DNA of 27,734 nt, taken from Cellvibrionaceae bacterium (GTDB lineage: Bacteria > Pseudomonadota > Gammaproteobacteria > Pseudomonadales > Cellvibrionaceae). Of this stretch, positions 7,522 through 15,947 are shown one piece after another. Every line of letters starts with the position of its first letter. Position 1 is the first letter of the stretch. A model generated the notes under the pieces. That model did not search any database. It was given only the letters and a program-made list of their open reading frames with translations, and had not been told where the DNA came from. Where the stretch lies: positions 1 through 27,734 of the forward strand of contig JAGKXA010000029.1 of assembly GCA_021151615.1 (NCBI GenBank). The letters are read 5' to 3'. The position numbers and the translations under genes were made by a program.

Positions 7522-10500
7522 ATGAAACGATTCTTATCCAAATCGCTGTTTCCCGCTGGATTGGTGGTACTGGGCTTATTGGTCTCTAGTACTGCCACAG
7601 CCCAGGCGAGTTGCAGCGTCAATTACAAAATCACTAACAGCTGGGGCAATGGTGGCCAGGCAGATGTCACTCTCACCAATACCGGCAGCGCAAAAACCAG
7701 TTGGGAACTCTGTTGGACGTTTAACGGCAACGAAACCATCAACAATTTGTGGAATGGTACGCGCACCCAAAACGGAAAAAGCGTGTGTGTCAAAAATGCC
7801 GGTTACAACGGCAATTTATCCACCAACGCCAGTGTGAATTTTGGCTTTACCCACAACAACGCGCCCGGTGCCATACCCACTAACTTTACCTTGAATGGTG
7901 CAAGTTGCGGCGGCACCAGCAGCCAGCCAACAACCAGTAGTAGCAAAAGTAGCAGTAGCCTTGCGCCGCTGACTTCGTCTGCAACCTCGACCAGTCGCGG
8001 CAGCAGCTCCACAAGTTTGAGCAGTAGCAGCACCAGCAGTATTAGCGGTAAAGCGCTGTGGTTTGTGGATGAAAGCAAATCCCTGTTGAATTTTGTTTCA
8101 ATAAAAAATACCGATGTAGCCGAAACATTTAGCTTCAGCCAACTGCAGGGCACCGTGTCCAACGCAGGCAACGCAACGCTCTCTATTCCGCTGGCAAGCA
8201 TTGCTACGGGTATAGATTTGCGTAATACCCGCATGAAGCAAATGCTGTTTGAATCTGACTTGTTACCCAACTTGTACTTCACCACCCAATTGGATCTGGC
8301 GAGTCTCGATAATCTGCCTGTAGGCTCCACTGCCATTCAACCCTTAACCGGCAATCTGATTCTGCACGGTGTCGTGAAATCGGTAGCGTTTGATGCGCTG
8401 ATCATCAAACACAGCAACAGTAGCCTGAGCGTTTCTCCGCGCAAACCTATCCTCATCAATAGCGCTGACTTCGAGATGAATGCGGGTATCGAAGCGCTTA
8501 GGGCAGCGGTCAATGCATCCTCTATTGGCGAGCGTGTTCCTGTGTACTTCAAGATGTTTTTGAAGCGCGACGCGATCACCGCACCCAACCCTATTACCCT
8601 GGCCTCTGCTCCAACGGCACCCGTCGGGCTAATGGGACAGGTCAACCTCAGCGGTAATGCAAACATCAACTGGGCAGATACCAGTGCCGACGAAACCGGT
8701 TTCCTCGTTCGCCGCAAAGGCACTGATGGTCGTTGGGTTAGCTTGGGCGGAGTGGTTGCGAATAGTGTGAGTTTCAATAACACACTGCCATTACCCGGTC
8801 CTTATGATTTCAAGATCATCAGCTACAAAGGCAGCATCCCTTCAATCCACCCTACTCCTGTAAATGTGCTCTGGAATCAGGGGGTTGATCCACTGTCCTC
8901 CAGTAGCAGCACCAGCTCGAGTATACGCAGCAGTAGCTCGTCGAGTCTCATAGCATTGCCCGGTGATGCAGCACGCGGCAAAACCCTGTGGGAAAGCCCG
9001 GCAATCGGCTGTTTGTTCTGCCATGCCGTAAATGCCGATGGCACTGCAGGCAGCAGCTTGAGCAAAATCGATCCGCGCAACCTGCGCTTTACCACTTCGG
9101 CCAATATCGTTAAATACATTGAAGACAATATGCCGAAAAGCGACCCAACTGCTTGCGTAGGCCAATGTGCCGCTGACACTGCCGCCTACTTCCTGTCTCT
9201 GAAACCTGCGATAAGCTCGTCCTCCAGCAGCAGAAGCGCTTCGTCAGTCAGCTCCAGCGTTATGAGTAATCTGACCGGGGAACAACTTTATACCCAGAAA
9301 GGCTGCGCCAACTGCCATGGCGCACGCGGGGACAACCCAATGCGTCCTATCGTAGTGGATCGCTGGACTCGTAATTCATTGATCACCAAGATCGACTCGA
9401 CCATGCCGCTCAATGATCCGAGCAGTTGCGTGGGTGAGTGTGCAACCAAAATTGCCGACTACATTCTCACCTGGAAACCGCCGGTAGTTTGTACCACTGG
9501 TGAAGACATACTGCCGCGTCGTTTGCGTCTGCTGACCAATCGCGAATATGCCAATACCATTAACGATCTACTGGGTATCACTGGCGGGGCAACCATCGCT
9601 GCCACCCTGGAACCTGACACCAAAGTGAAAGGCTTTGATAACGTCAATGCTAAAAAGATAAATAGCAGCGGTATGGACACCTATTGGAATGCGGCCAAGA
9701 ACCTCGCAACCAATGTCAGTCTCACCAGCTTGATGAGCTGTACAACTTCAACGCCACGCGATCAGTGTGCTTCTACGTTCGTACCTGCCTTTGGCAAGCG
9801 CGCATTCCGTCGCCCACTGACCAGTGCTGAACAAACGTCTTACAACAATTTGTTCCGCCTGGGCGCGAGCAACGATGCGGGCGCACGCTTGGTAGTTCAA
9901 GCAATGCTCGCTTCGCCCAACTTCCTCTATCGCACGGAGATTGGATCAACGCTCAGCGGCACCGGCAGCCTGACCCAGTATGAAACAGCATCGCTTCTGG
10001 CCTACACCTTCACCGGCTCTATGCCAGATGCGACCTTGTTTACCGAAGCGGATAACAACCGCCTGAGCACTCCTGCGCAGTTACGCACCCAAGCGGAACG
10101 CCTGCTAGGAACTGTCAAGGCAAGCGCACAGTTCGCCTATTTTGGACAGCAATGGTTGCATGTAGACGATCTTGCAGCGCTGCAACGCGACAAGGTGTTG
10201 TACCCACAGTTCACCACCGCGATTGGTGCAGCCATGAAAACCGAGCTGGATAGCTTCCTGACGGAAATATTCCTCAAGCCAGGTTACAAAATTGCGGACG
10301 TGTTTAACCCTGGCTTCAGCTTCCTCAACGGCCCCCTGGCAAGCTATTACGGCATTTCAGGCGTAAGTGGCGAGCAATTCCAGAAGGTAGCGACTAACGC
10401 GCAACGCGGCGGCGTGCTGCACCTGGGCGCGATTACCGCAACCCTTGCGACCCAGAAGGAGTCTCACCCAATCCATCGCGGTTTGCTGGTTCGTCGCAAC

Positions 10501-10992
10501 CTGCTCTGCCAGGAATTTGCGCCGCCACCACCCAATGTGGGTGAAGTGGAGCCGCTTGATCCTAACAAACCGACGCGCCAACGCTTCGCAGCCCATACCA
10601 GCAATACCAATTGCCAGTCTTGTCACCAGTACATCGACAATATTGGCTTCGGGTTTGAGAACTATGATGCTGTGGGCCGCTTCCGCACCCTGGAAGGCAA
10701 CAACATCCCTGTGGATGCCAGTGGCAGTATTTCCGGCCTGGCAGTCATGACCGAGACAGATAGCTACACCTTTACCGATCTGCGCGGCCTCTCAACCGTA
10801 TTGGCCAGCTCCGGTGCCGAAGCGGCCTCCAAGTGCGTGACTCAACAGTACCAACGTTTTGCGACAGGCGTTTCCGATCCAAACCAGTGTTCGGTTGATG
10901 CGAGCTACTCGCGCTGGCAGGGCAAGTCCACTGACCTGCGCGACATGATGCTCGAAACCGTAACTTCACCCAGCTACCTGAATCGCAAATAG
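7522..10992 (+). CDS. Secreted CBM2-YceI-FN3-like-bis-cytochrome c-DUF1592/1588 redox protein (Cbp2D/E-like)
   Basis: Starts at the ATG behind AGGAGAG (7507-7513); 1156 residues. Order: signal peptide ending near TATAQA (about 28); CBM2 31-129; Ser linker; YceI about 180-348; FN3-like about 359-451; Ser linker; cytochrome c 1 with CLFCH at 497-501, probable axial Met537 and a CVGQC pair; Ser linker; cytochrome c 2 with CANCH at 595-599, probable Met628 and CVGEC; then the DUF1587-DUF1595-DUF1592-DUF1588-DUF1585 block (about 665-1150) with CQSCH at 1031-1035. It is a paralogue of gene 2-3466 (near-identical words such as SAKTSWELCWT/AAKTSWELCWT, and GKRAFRRPLT/AKRAFRRPLT) but carries one extra cytochrome domain, three CxxCH sites in all. 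Predicted role: multi-haem electron shuttle tethered to cellulose. Its TAG stop overlaps the ribosome-binding site of the next gene, suggesting coupled translation with the DUF1552 partner. Confidence 0.92.
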   Translation: MKRFLSKSLFPAGLVVLGLLVSSTATAQASCSVNYKITNSWGNGGQADVTLTNTGSAKTSWELCWTFNGNETINNLWNGTRTQNGKSVCVKNAGYNGNLSTNASVNFGFTHNNAPGAIPTNFTLNGASCGGTSSQPTTSSSKSSSSLAPLTSSATSTSRGSSSTSLSSSSTSSISGKALWFVDESKSLLNFVSIKNTDVAETFSFSQLQGTVSNAGNATLSIPLASIATGIDLRNTRMKQMLFESDLLPNLYFTTQLDLASLDNLPVGSTAIQPLTGNLILHGVVKSVAFDALIIKHSNSSLSVSPRKPILINSADFEMNAGIEALRAAVNASSIGERVPVYFKMFLKRDAITAPNPITLASAPTAPVGLMGQVNLSGNANINWADTSADETGFLVRRKGTDGRWVSLGGVVANSVSFNNTLPLPGPYDFKIISYKGSIPSIHPTPVNVLWNQGVDPLSSSSSTSSSIRSSSSSSLIALPGDAARGKTLWESPAIGCLFCHAVNADGTAGSSLSKIDPRNLRFTTSANIVKYIEDNMPKSDPTACVGQCAADTAAYFLSLKPAISSSSSSRSASSVSSSVMSNLTGEQLYTQKGCANCHGARGDNPMRPIVVDRWTRNSLITKIDSTMPLNDPSSCVGECATKIADYILTWKPPVVCTTGEDILPRRLRLLTNREYANTINDLLGITGGATIAATLEPDTKVKGFDNVNAKKINSSGMDTYWNAAKNLATNVSLTSLMSCTTSTPRDQCASTFVPAFGKRAFRRPLTSAEQTSYNNLFRLGASNDAGARLVVQAMLASPNFLYRTEIGSTLSGTGSLTQYETASLLAYTFTGSMPDATLFTEADNNRLSTPAQLRTQAERLLGTVKASAQFAYFGQQWLHVDDLAALQRDKVLYPQFTTAIGAAMKTELDSFLTEIFLKPGYKIADVFNPGFSFLNGPLASYYGISGVSGEQFQKVATNAQRGGVLHLGAITATLATQKESHPIHRGLLVRRNLLCQEFAPPPPNVGEVEPLDPNKPTRQRFAAHTSNTNCQSCHQYIDNIGFGFENYDAVGRFRTLEGNNIPVDASGSISGLAVMTETDSYTFTDLRGLSTVLASSGAEAASKCVTQQYQRFATGVSDPNQCSVDASYSRWQGKSTDLRDMMLETVTSPSYLNRK

Positions 10993-11000
10993 GAGTCATC

Positions 11001-12335
11001 ATGAAAAGACGCTCATTAATCAAAGCCATTGCGGCTGGGTCTGTGACGGCGATGACCCCGCTGGCGACTATGCTCGCTCGCTCAGCCATGGCAGCAGAAG
11101 TTCAACGCACTCGCACATTGTTCATTTACCATCCCAACGGTTGTGTGCCAGATGTGTTTTTCCCGCGCGCCGGGTCGCTTGCCGGTGCAAGCTTTCCGGC
11201 TATGACCGCACCACTGCAGCCAGTGGCCCAGCATCTACTGTTCCTGGACGGGATTGGCTACGAGGGAACGGCCAATACCCACGAAGGTGGCGCGCTCAAA
11301 TGCCTCACCGGAGTTGCAACCTCGGCGTCGGGCGCCTCGTCCATTGAAGTGCAAATGGGGAAAGAGGATTGGGCCAACCGCGCCACCTCTGGCGTGTCCC
11401 GCCCATCCTTGCAAATGGGGGTTGGTACCAAGTGGGGTAGCGATACCTCCAAACGTGTCAGTTACGATAACGGTACCAGCTTGCATCCGGTAGATGATCC
11501 CCGAATCCTTTACCCACAGTTATTTGGTGCGGCGGCGGCCGGCGTAGACCCCAACCAAATCCAGGTACTGGCACGGGCGCGTGAAGATTTAACGCGCCTG
11601 AGTACCGCGCTTGGTAGCATCGAGCGGGATCGTTTGGAGCAACACGTAGCAGCGCTGGATGTACTTGAGCAGAAACTGAATGCAGCCTCCATGTCCGGCT
11701 GCCTGGACGTTGGAACCAGCATCAAACCCCGTGTGGACGCAGTAATCGGCGGTGAAGAGCAGGCACTCTGGGCGACTCAGGTACTGGCCAACATCTCCGC
11801 CATCCAACAGGACATCGCTGTAGCAACCTTGTCTTGCGGCATAACCCGCAGCATCGCCTTTATGTACGGTGTCCCTGTATCGCCCATAGTGGTGCCGGGC
11901 ACCAGTACCGGTGACCATGACTTGTCGCATCAAGACGCTGCTGCCCACACCACCAGTAAAGTCTGGTGGATGGGTCAAATCCGTCAATTTATCCAAAAGC
12001 TTGCCGCAACACCGGATGTCAACGGCAGTCTGCTGGATAACACCATCATCTGCACCGTCTCTGACCTTGGACACGGCAACTACCACAACCATCACCGTAT
12101 TCCGATGCTGTTGGCAGGTGGAAAAAATGCCGGGCTCGTCACCGGGCGCTCCGTAGATTTGCGTCCATTAGGTGAACCAGGTAAGCGCTGGGGCGACCAG
12201 GTGGCGACGCAAGGCGGGGTAAATCACAGCAACGTGTTGATGACCATCGCTGAGAAAGCTGGCTATTCAAGCGTGAAAATGCCTACCGCAAATGGGCGAA
12301 TTGGCAACGTCTGGATTAACGGGAACGGGCTGTAA
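11001..12335 (+). CDS. Tat-exported DUF1552 family protein, copy 2
   Basis: 444 residues starting 8 bp after the previous stop; the AGGAG (10991-10995) uses two bases of that stop codon. The twin-arginine signal MKRRSLIKAI is followed by a hydrophobic run ending near SAMAAE. The DUF1552 signature is closer to the canonical HxxSHH than in copy 1: HDLSHQ at 306-311, with a His-rich GHGNYHNHHRIP stretch at 357-368 near the end, plausible metal ligands. It diverges from copy 1 outside these blocks, so each DUF1552 protein may be matched to its own cytochrome partner. The enzymatic activity of the family is not known to me. A periplasmic or surface role in maturing, or acting with, the adjacent haem protein is inferred from conserved neighbourhood only. 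Confidence 0.88.
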   Translation: MKRRSLIKAIAAGSVTAMTPLATMLARSAMAAEVQRTRTLFIYHPNGCVPDVFFPRAGSLAGASFPAMTAPLQPVAQHLLFLDGIGYEGTANTHEGGALKCLTGVATSASGASSIEVQMGKEDWANRATSGVSRPSLQMGVGTKWGSDTSKRVSYDNGTSLHPVDDPRILYPQLFGAAAAGVDPNQIQVLARAREDLTRLSTALGSIERDRLEQHVAALDVLEQKLNAASMSGCLDVGTSIKPRVDAVIGGEEQALWATQVLANISAIQQDIAVATLSCGITRSIAFMYGVPVSPIVVPGTSTGDHDLSHQDAAAHTTSKVWWMGQIRQFIQKLAATPDVNGSLLDNTIICTVSDLGHGNYHNHHRIPMLLAGGKNAGLVTGRSVDLRPLGEPGKRWGDQVATQGGVNHSNVLMTIAEKAGYSSVKMPTANGRIGNVWINGNGL

Positions 12336-12372
12336 ACTCAGGAACTTGGAACGCAACACGGATGCGATCTTT

Positions 12373-12405
12373 ACCCGGAAAGCCAATTGGCTTTCCGGGT
12401 TTTTT
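12373..12405 (+). terminator. Rho-independent terminator of locus 2
   Basis: A perfect 12-bp stem, ACCCGGAAAGCC / GGCTTTCCGGGT, with an AATT loop, followed by six T, then CTTTT. It lies 37 bp after the DUF1552 copy 2 stop and blocks readthrough into the convergent avtA. The other strand has no T-run after the stem, so it is unlikely to serve avtA. Confidence 0.93.
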
Positions 12406-12448
12406 CTTTTAAGGGGATTACTTAAGTACAACGAAAAAAACTTGGCTA

Positions 12449-13717
12449 TTACACGTGATAAATTAAGTTCAACTCATCGGCAATTATCTTTGCGCCCTGC
12501 TCCACTATCGCCGGATCCTGACAGTAGGTCACACGAATACATTCGTGCTTATGCTGCCAATCCTCTTCCAAGCCAGGAAAAAAATGATGCCCGGAAACCA
12601 CCAGTACGCCGCGCGCTTTCAAGCGCTGATAAAGTTCCTCGCTGGAAATCGGTAAATCTTTACACCAGAGCCATAAAAAAATGGCGCCTTCCGGCTGATG
12701 AATTAAACAGGGTAAGTCGCCGAGGTAATGTTTAAACGTTGCCACCGCGTGCTCCATACGTGCGCGATAAAAAGGCGCAACCACATCGCGGCTCAGTTGC
12801 AATATTTTTCCATCAGCCAATAAATGTTTGGCGAGTGCCGGACCAAAGTTGCCCGTGGCCAAACTGAGAATGGTGTTGGCTTTGGCAAAGGCATTAATCA
12901 TATCCGGATTGGCAATCACAATGCCGGTGCGCGCTCCAGGCAAACCCAATTTGGAAAGGCTCAATACCAGAATCGTGTTGTCATTCCAGTGTGGTGTGGC
13001 GTTGGCAAATAAAATATTTGGAAAGGGTGTGCCATAAGCACCGTCCACTATAAACGGAACACGATGCGCTCGCGCCAGCTCATCCAATTTTAATAATTCA
13101 TGATCGCTAATTACATTGCCGGTGGGATTAGTGGGGCGAGAGACACAGAGGGCACCGGTATTTTCGGTAATTTTTAATTGCGTAAAATCCACATGGTATT
13201 TAAAAAAACCATCGGGTAATAATTCAATACTTGGGCGAGTTGCAGTAAAAAAATCTGTATCAATTCCCAAATCGCTGTAGCCCAAATATTCCGGGGTTAA
13301 GGGCAATTGGATTTGTTTTTTGCTGCCATCGGGGTATTCGCCGGCCAACAAATTAAACAGCACAAAAAATGCTGATTGGCTGCCATTGGATAAAGCGACA
13401 TTCGCACGTGAAATCGGCCAGCCATATTCACGCTGCAATAATTCTGCAATTGCGTCCAATAATTCTGCATCACCTTGCGGTGGCTGGTACACGCCCAGCA
13501 GTTGATGGGCCTCTTTCTCATTATCGAGCGTTGCGCGCAAGGCCGCTTCAAATGCCCGCTCCATGGCGGGAATGCGTGCGGGGTTACCGCCGCCCATAAA
13601 AATCATGTCGGGGTTAACACGCAACGCATCGCCCAGATCATCCATCAGGGTGACTATGCCTGCGTCAGTGCAAAGCTTTTGGCCAAAACGGGAAAGTGAT
13701 AGCGAAGAAGGAGTCAT
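12449..13717 (-). CDS. avtA: Valine-pyruvate aminotransferase
   Basis: 422 residues, aligning along the whole length with E. coli AvtA as I remember it. Shared blocks include MGGGNPARIP, NGSQSAFF, the CVSRPTNPTGNV region (Asn197, PLP contact), IVDGAYG (Asp225), the PLP lysine in LSLSKLGLPGAR (Lys256) and PEGAIFLWLW. It is a fold-type I PLP enzyme of the cytoplasm that transfers amino groups between valine and pyruvate, giving alanine and 2-oxoisovalerate. The ribosome-binding site before the ATG is weak. It lies 69 bp downstream of the CheY-like gene on the same strand, possibly cotranscribed, and converges with the locus 2 operon. Confidence 0.94.
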   Translation of the reverse strand: MTPSSLSLSRFGQKLCTDAGIVTLMDDLGDALRVNPDMIFMGGGNPARIPAMERAFEAALRATLDNEKEAHQLLGVYQPPQGDAELLDAIAELLQREYGWPISRANVALSNGSQSAFFVLFNLLAGEYPDGSKKQIQLPLTPEYLGYSDLGIDTDFFTATRPSIELLPDGFFKYHVDFTQLKITENTGALCVSRPTNPTGNVISDHELLKLDELARAHRVPFIVDGAYGTPFPNILFANATPHWNDNTILVLSLSKLGLPGARTGIVIANPDMINAFAKANTILSLATGNFGPALAKHLLADGKILQLSRDVVAPFYRARMEHAVATFKHYLGDLPCLIHQPEGAIFLWLWCKDLPISSEELYQRLKARGVLVVSGHHFFPGLEEDWQHKHECIRVTYCQDPAIVEQGAKIIADELNLIYHV

Positions 13718-13786
13718 GTAGGGGCGCCAGCTCAGTGATTAACAAACTGGCGGCAATCTAACGGCAGAACGGGCAAAACACCAGAA

Positions 13787-14152
13787 TCAAATGATGCCAA
13801 ATCGCTTGAGTGTGTCGGCAAGCTTATCGGGGTTAACTGGCTTCTGGATAAAATCCAGGGCACCTAATTGGGTGACACGGGCGTGTGCAGTGGGTTGAAT
13901 ATCGCCAGAAATCACAATAATCATTGCATCCAGGCCTTCATTTTTTACCGCTTCCAACACCTGATAACCATCCATCTCCGGCATCGTCAGGTCTAGAAAT
14001 ACCATCTCCCCTTTACCATCGCGAATCGCTTGTAAGCCCTCTGCCCCGTTGGTGGCAAAGGTGATATCTACCTCCAACCCTTCCGGTAAGGAGCGCGCGA
14101 CTTGCTTCCGCGCCATCATAGAGTCATCACAAATCAAAAGGGGAATCGCCAT
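13787..14152 (-). CDS. Stand-alone CheY-like response regulator receiver
   Basis: 121 residues consisting only of a receiver domain. The acidic pair Asp9-Asp10, phospho-acceptor Asp54 (FLDLTMPEMDG), switch Ser82 (VISGD) and Lys104 (FIQKPVNP) are all present, so it should be phosphorylated and active. There is no DNA-binding or enzymatic output domain, so it must act by protein-protein contact. No histidine kinase, CheC/CheX phosphatase or chemotaxis gene is nearby, so its partner is unknown. It sits between yihY and avtA on the same strand and may have its own promoter, since an upstream TATACT lies about 55 bp before the ATG (minus strand, at 14206-14211). Confidence 0.93.
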   Translation of the reverse strand: MAIPLLICDDSMMARKQVARSLPEGLEVDITFATNGAEGLQAIRDGKGEMVFLDLTMPEMDGYQVLEAVKNEGLDAMIIVISGDIQPTAHARVTQLGALDFIQKPVNPDKLADTLKRFGII

Positions 14153-14249
14153 AGCTAGAACAGGTCTTTTTAAAGTGTAAAGGGCAAAATCAGGTTGTTA
14201 TCGAGAGTATAGACAGGGTTTTTTCCGCACAGAAATATTTTTATCCATC

Positions 14250-15515
14250 TTATGTTTGCAGATTTTTGTTGCCAGCAGATGTACAAAACAAGGACTCGAC
14301 CGATCTATCCAATTGCTCCCGGGTAAACTTGTCTACCCTTCCTAGCTGGGCCACGGCTTCTTCCCCCCAGGGTAAATCTGCCAGGGATTCGTGTTCGCGC
14401 GGTAGTTGGCGCGGTACATCCAGTATTTCGGCCAAATCAATCAAGCGAAGATTATTCAGGTCGTGGCAGAGCAAATAATCGCCTTGATAGTTGGTAGTCA
14501 GTACGTGCTGCTTAACCAGTGCCTCACTGATCCGCAACCATTGCTCAGCCGACAAGCCCTGGCGCAACAGCGCTCGCTCAGGAACTGCATTGCCCTCACG
14601 CGCCGCCTGATAACAGCGCCATAGGATCAGCAGACTGGCGAGTAAATCGGGGTAATTGCGATCGCGCAGATCAATTTGATGGGCATTGATGGTGTGCACA
14701 AACACGGCGCCCCCCAGAATAACCGTCCAGATCAGATTGACCCACAATAAAAACAATGGCACAGCAGCAAAAGCACCATACACCAAGGTGAACGAAGAAT
14801 GACTGACAATCCAGCTAAACGCCGCTTTTAACCCCTGAAACCCCAGTGTGGTAAAGAAGCCCCCCACCAGAGCGTGCCTCACCAGCACCTTGCAATTAGG
14901 CACAGCGACAAATAACAGCGTGAATGCCGCCCAGGTCAGCAACCAGGGGGCGAACTGTAAAACTGTTTCGAAAACGCCAAGACTATCGTAGGTACCCACC
15001 AACAACCGGAATGAAGCAAGGTAAGTACTCATCGCCAGCGCGACGCCCAGTAGCAACGGCCCCAGGCTCAGGATCGCCCAGTAGAGTAAAAAGTTGGCCA
15101 CTCCGCGCCTGCCGCGCGCTACGCCCCAAATGCTATTGAAGTTCTGCTCGATATTCTTGAGCATCAAATACGCGGAGACCAACAAGAACGCCAAACCAAA
15201 GGCGGTAAGCTGGCGCGCCTGGCTGGAAAAATCCTGTAAGTATTTGCCCAGGTCCTGCTCGCTGTTAGGCAGGAAATGATTGAACAACAGGGCTTGCAAT
15301 TGATCGCCCAAATCCTGAAAGGCAGGGATGATGGAAAACATGGAGTAAGTGACCGTCATCATGGGCACAGTCGCAAAGAGCGTCATATAGGTCAGCGATG
15401 CAGCGCTCTTTTGGCAGGACTTTGCCTTGTACTGGCGAACCATTAAGCAGAGAAATCCCAACAACCAGCGATAGTGCTTCTTTACACTGCTCCAAAATGC
15501 GTTGAACCAGGGCAT
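14250..15515 (-). CDS. yihY: YihY/BrkB family inner-membrane protein
   Basis: 421 residues. The N-terminal two-thirds (to about 285) hold about six hydrophobic helices with family features, such as SAASLTYMTLFATVPMMT near the first helix and the ILGGAVFVHTI region in the last. The C-terminal 130 residues are soluble and winged-helix-like in composition (AEQWLRISEALVKQHVLTTN). This matches the longer Pseudomonas form rather than the E. coli form of about 290 residues. The family was once called ribonuclease BN by mistake; its transport or structural role is not established. A TAAGGA site lies 9 bp before the ATG. It is divergent from arsC across 73 bp. Confidence 0.92.
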   Translation of the reverse strand: MPWFNAFWSSVKKHYRWLLGFLCLMVRQYKAKSCQKSAASLTYMTLFATVPMMTVTYSMFSIIPAFQDLGDQLQALLFNHFLPNSEQDLGKYLQDFSSQARQLTAFGLAFLLVSAYLMLKNIEQNFNSIWGVARGRRGVANFLLYWAILSLGPLLLGVALAMSTYLASFRLLVGTYDSLGVFETVLQFAPWLLTWAAFTLLFVAVPNCKVLVRHALVGGFFTTLGFQGLKAAFSWIVSHSSFTLVYGAFAAVPLFLLWVNLIWTVILGGAVFVHTINAHQIDLRDRNYPDLLASLLILWRCYQAAREGNAVPERALLRQGLSAEQWLRISEALVKQHVLTTNYQGDYLLCHDLNNLRLIDLAEILDVPRQLPREHESLADLPWGEEAVAQLGRVDKFTREQLDRSVESLFCTSAGNKNLQT

Positions 15516-15553
15516 ATCAACAAATCCTTAAACCTAAACGGGTACCCAGCCGC

Positions 15554-15559
15554 TATAAT
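15554..15559 (+). promoter_or_regulatory. Probable -10 element for the arsC-wrbA operon
   Basis: A perfect TATAAT lies in the 73-bp divergent gap between yihY and arsC, about 30 bp before the arsC ATG. It is flanked by GCCG / CGGC, a small inverted repeat that might be an operator. No good -35 box is found at 17 bp, so an activator or alternative geometry may be involved. Confidence 0.5.
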
Positions 15560-15588
15560 CGGCGACATTCCCCCTACGGACACTGAAA

Positions 15589-15933
15589 ATGATCACACTC
15601 TACCACAACCCGCGCTGCTCAAAATCGCGCGATGCCTTGAGCCTGCTGCGAGACAAGGGCGTTGAACCTGAGGTTATTCTCTACCTGGAAACGCCACCTA
15701 ACGCCAAAACACTAAAGGCTGTTCTGGCAAAACTGGGTATGAGTGCACGCGACTTATTGCGTAAAGGCGAAGAGGCTTATAAAGAATTAAATCTGGCCGA
15801 TGAAAAGCTTAGCGAAGCAGCCTTGATAAAAGCCATGGTGGAAAATCCAAAATTGATTGAACGCCCCATTGGGATTCACGGTGACAAAGCCGCCCTTGGT
15901 CGCCCACCGGAAAATATTTTGACCATTCTGTAA
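15589..15933 (+). CDS. arsC: ArsC-family (YfgD-type) arsenate reductase-like protein
   Basis: 114 residues with a thioredoxin-like fold and the ArsC catalytic start YHNPRCSKSR (Cys10). It ends with the family block IERPIGIHGDKAALGRPPENI. ArsC enzymes reduce arsenate with glutaredoxin/glutathione. This chromosomal subtype lacks arsenic-pump neighbours and may have a more general reductase role. First gene of a plus-strand cluster, 14 bp before wrbA. The same arsC-wrbA pairing occurs in Pseudomonas, supporting an ancestral arrangement. Confidence 0.93.
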   Translation: MITLYHNPRCSKSRDALSLLRDKGVEPEVILYLETPPNAKTLKAVLAKLGMSARDLLRKGEEAYKELNLADEKLSEAALIKAMVENPKLIERPIGIHGDKAALGRPPENILTIL

Positions 15934-15947
15934 ACGGAGGTAAGGTC

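Noticed and set aside
12292..12735. Plus-strand open frame running across the locus 2 terminator into avtA
   Set aside because: It spans a strong terminator and then lies antisense to conserved avtA sequence.
14250..15515. Naming the YihY protein as ribonuclease BN
   Set aside because: That name came from an old misassignment; the protein is a polytopic membrane protein without nuclease motifs.
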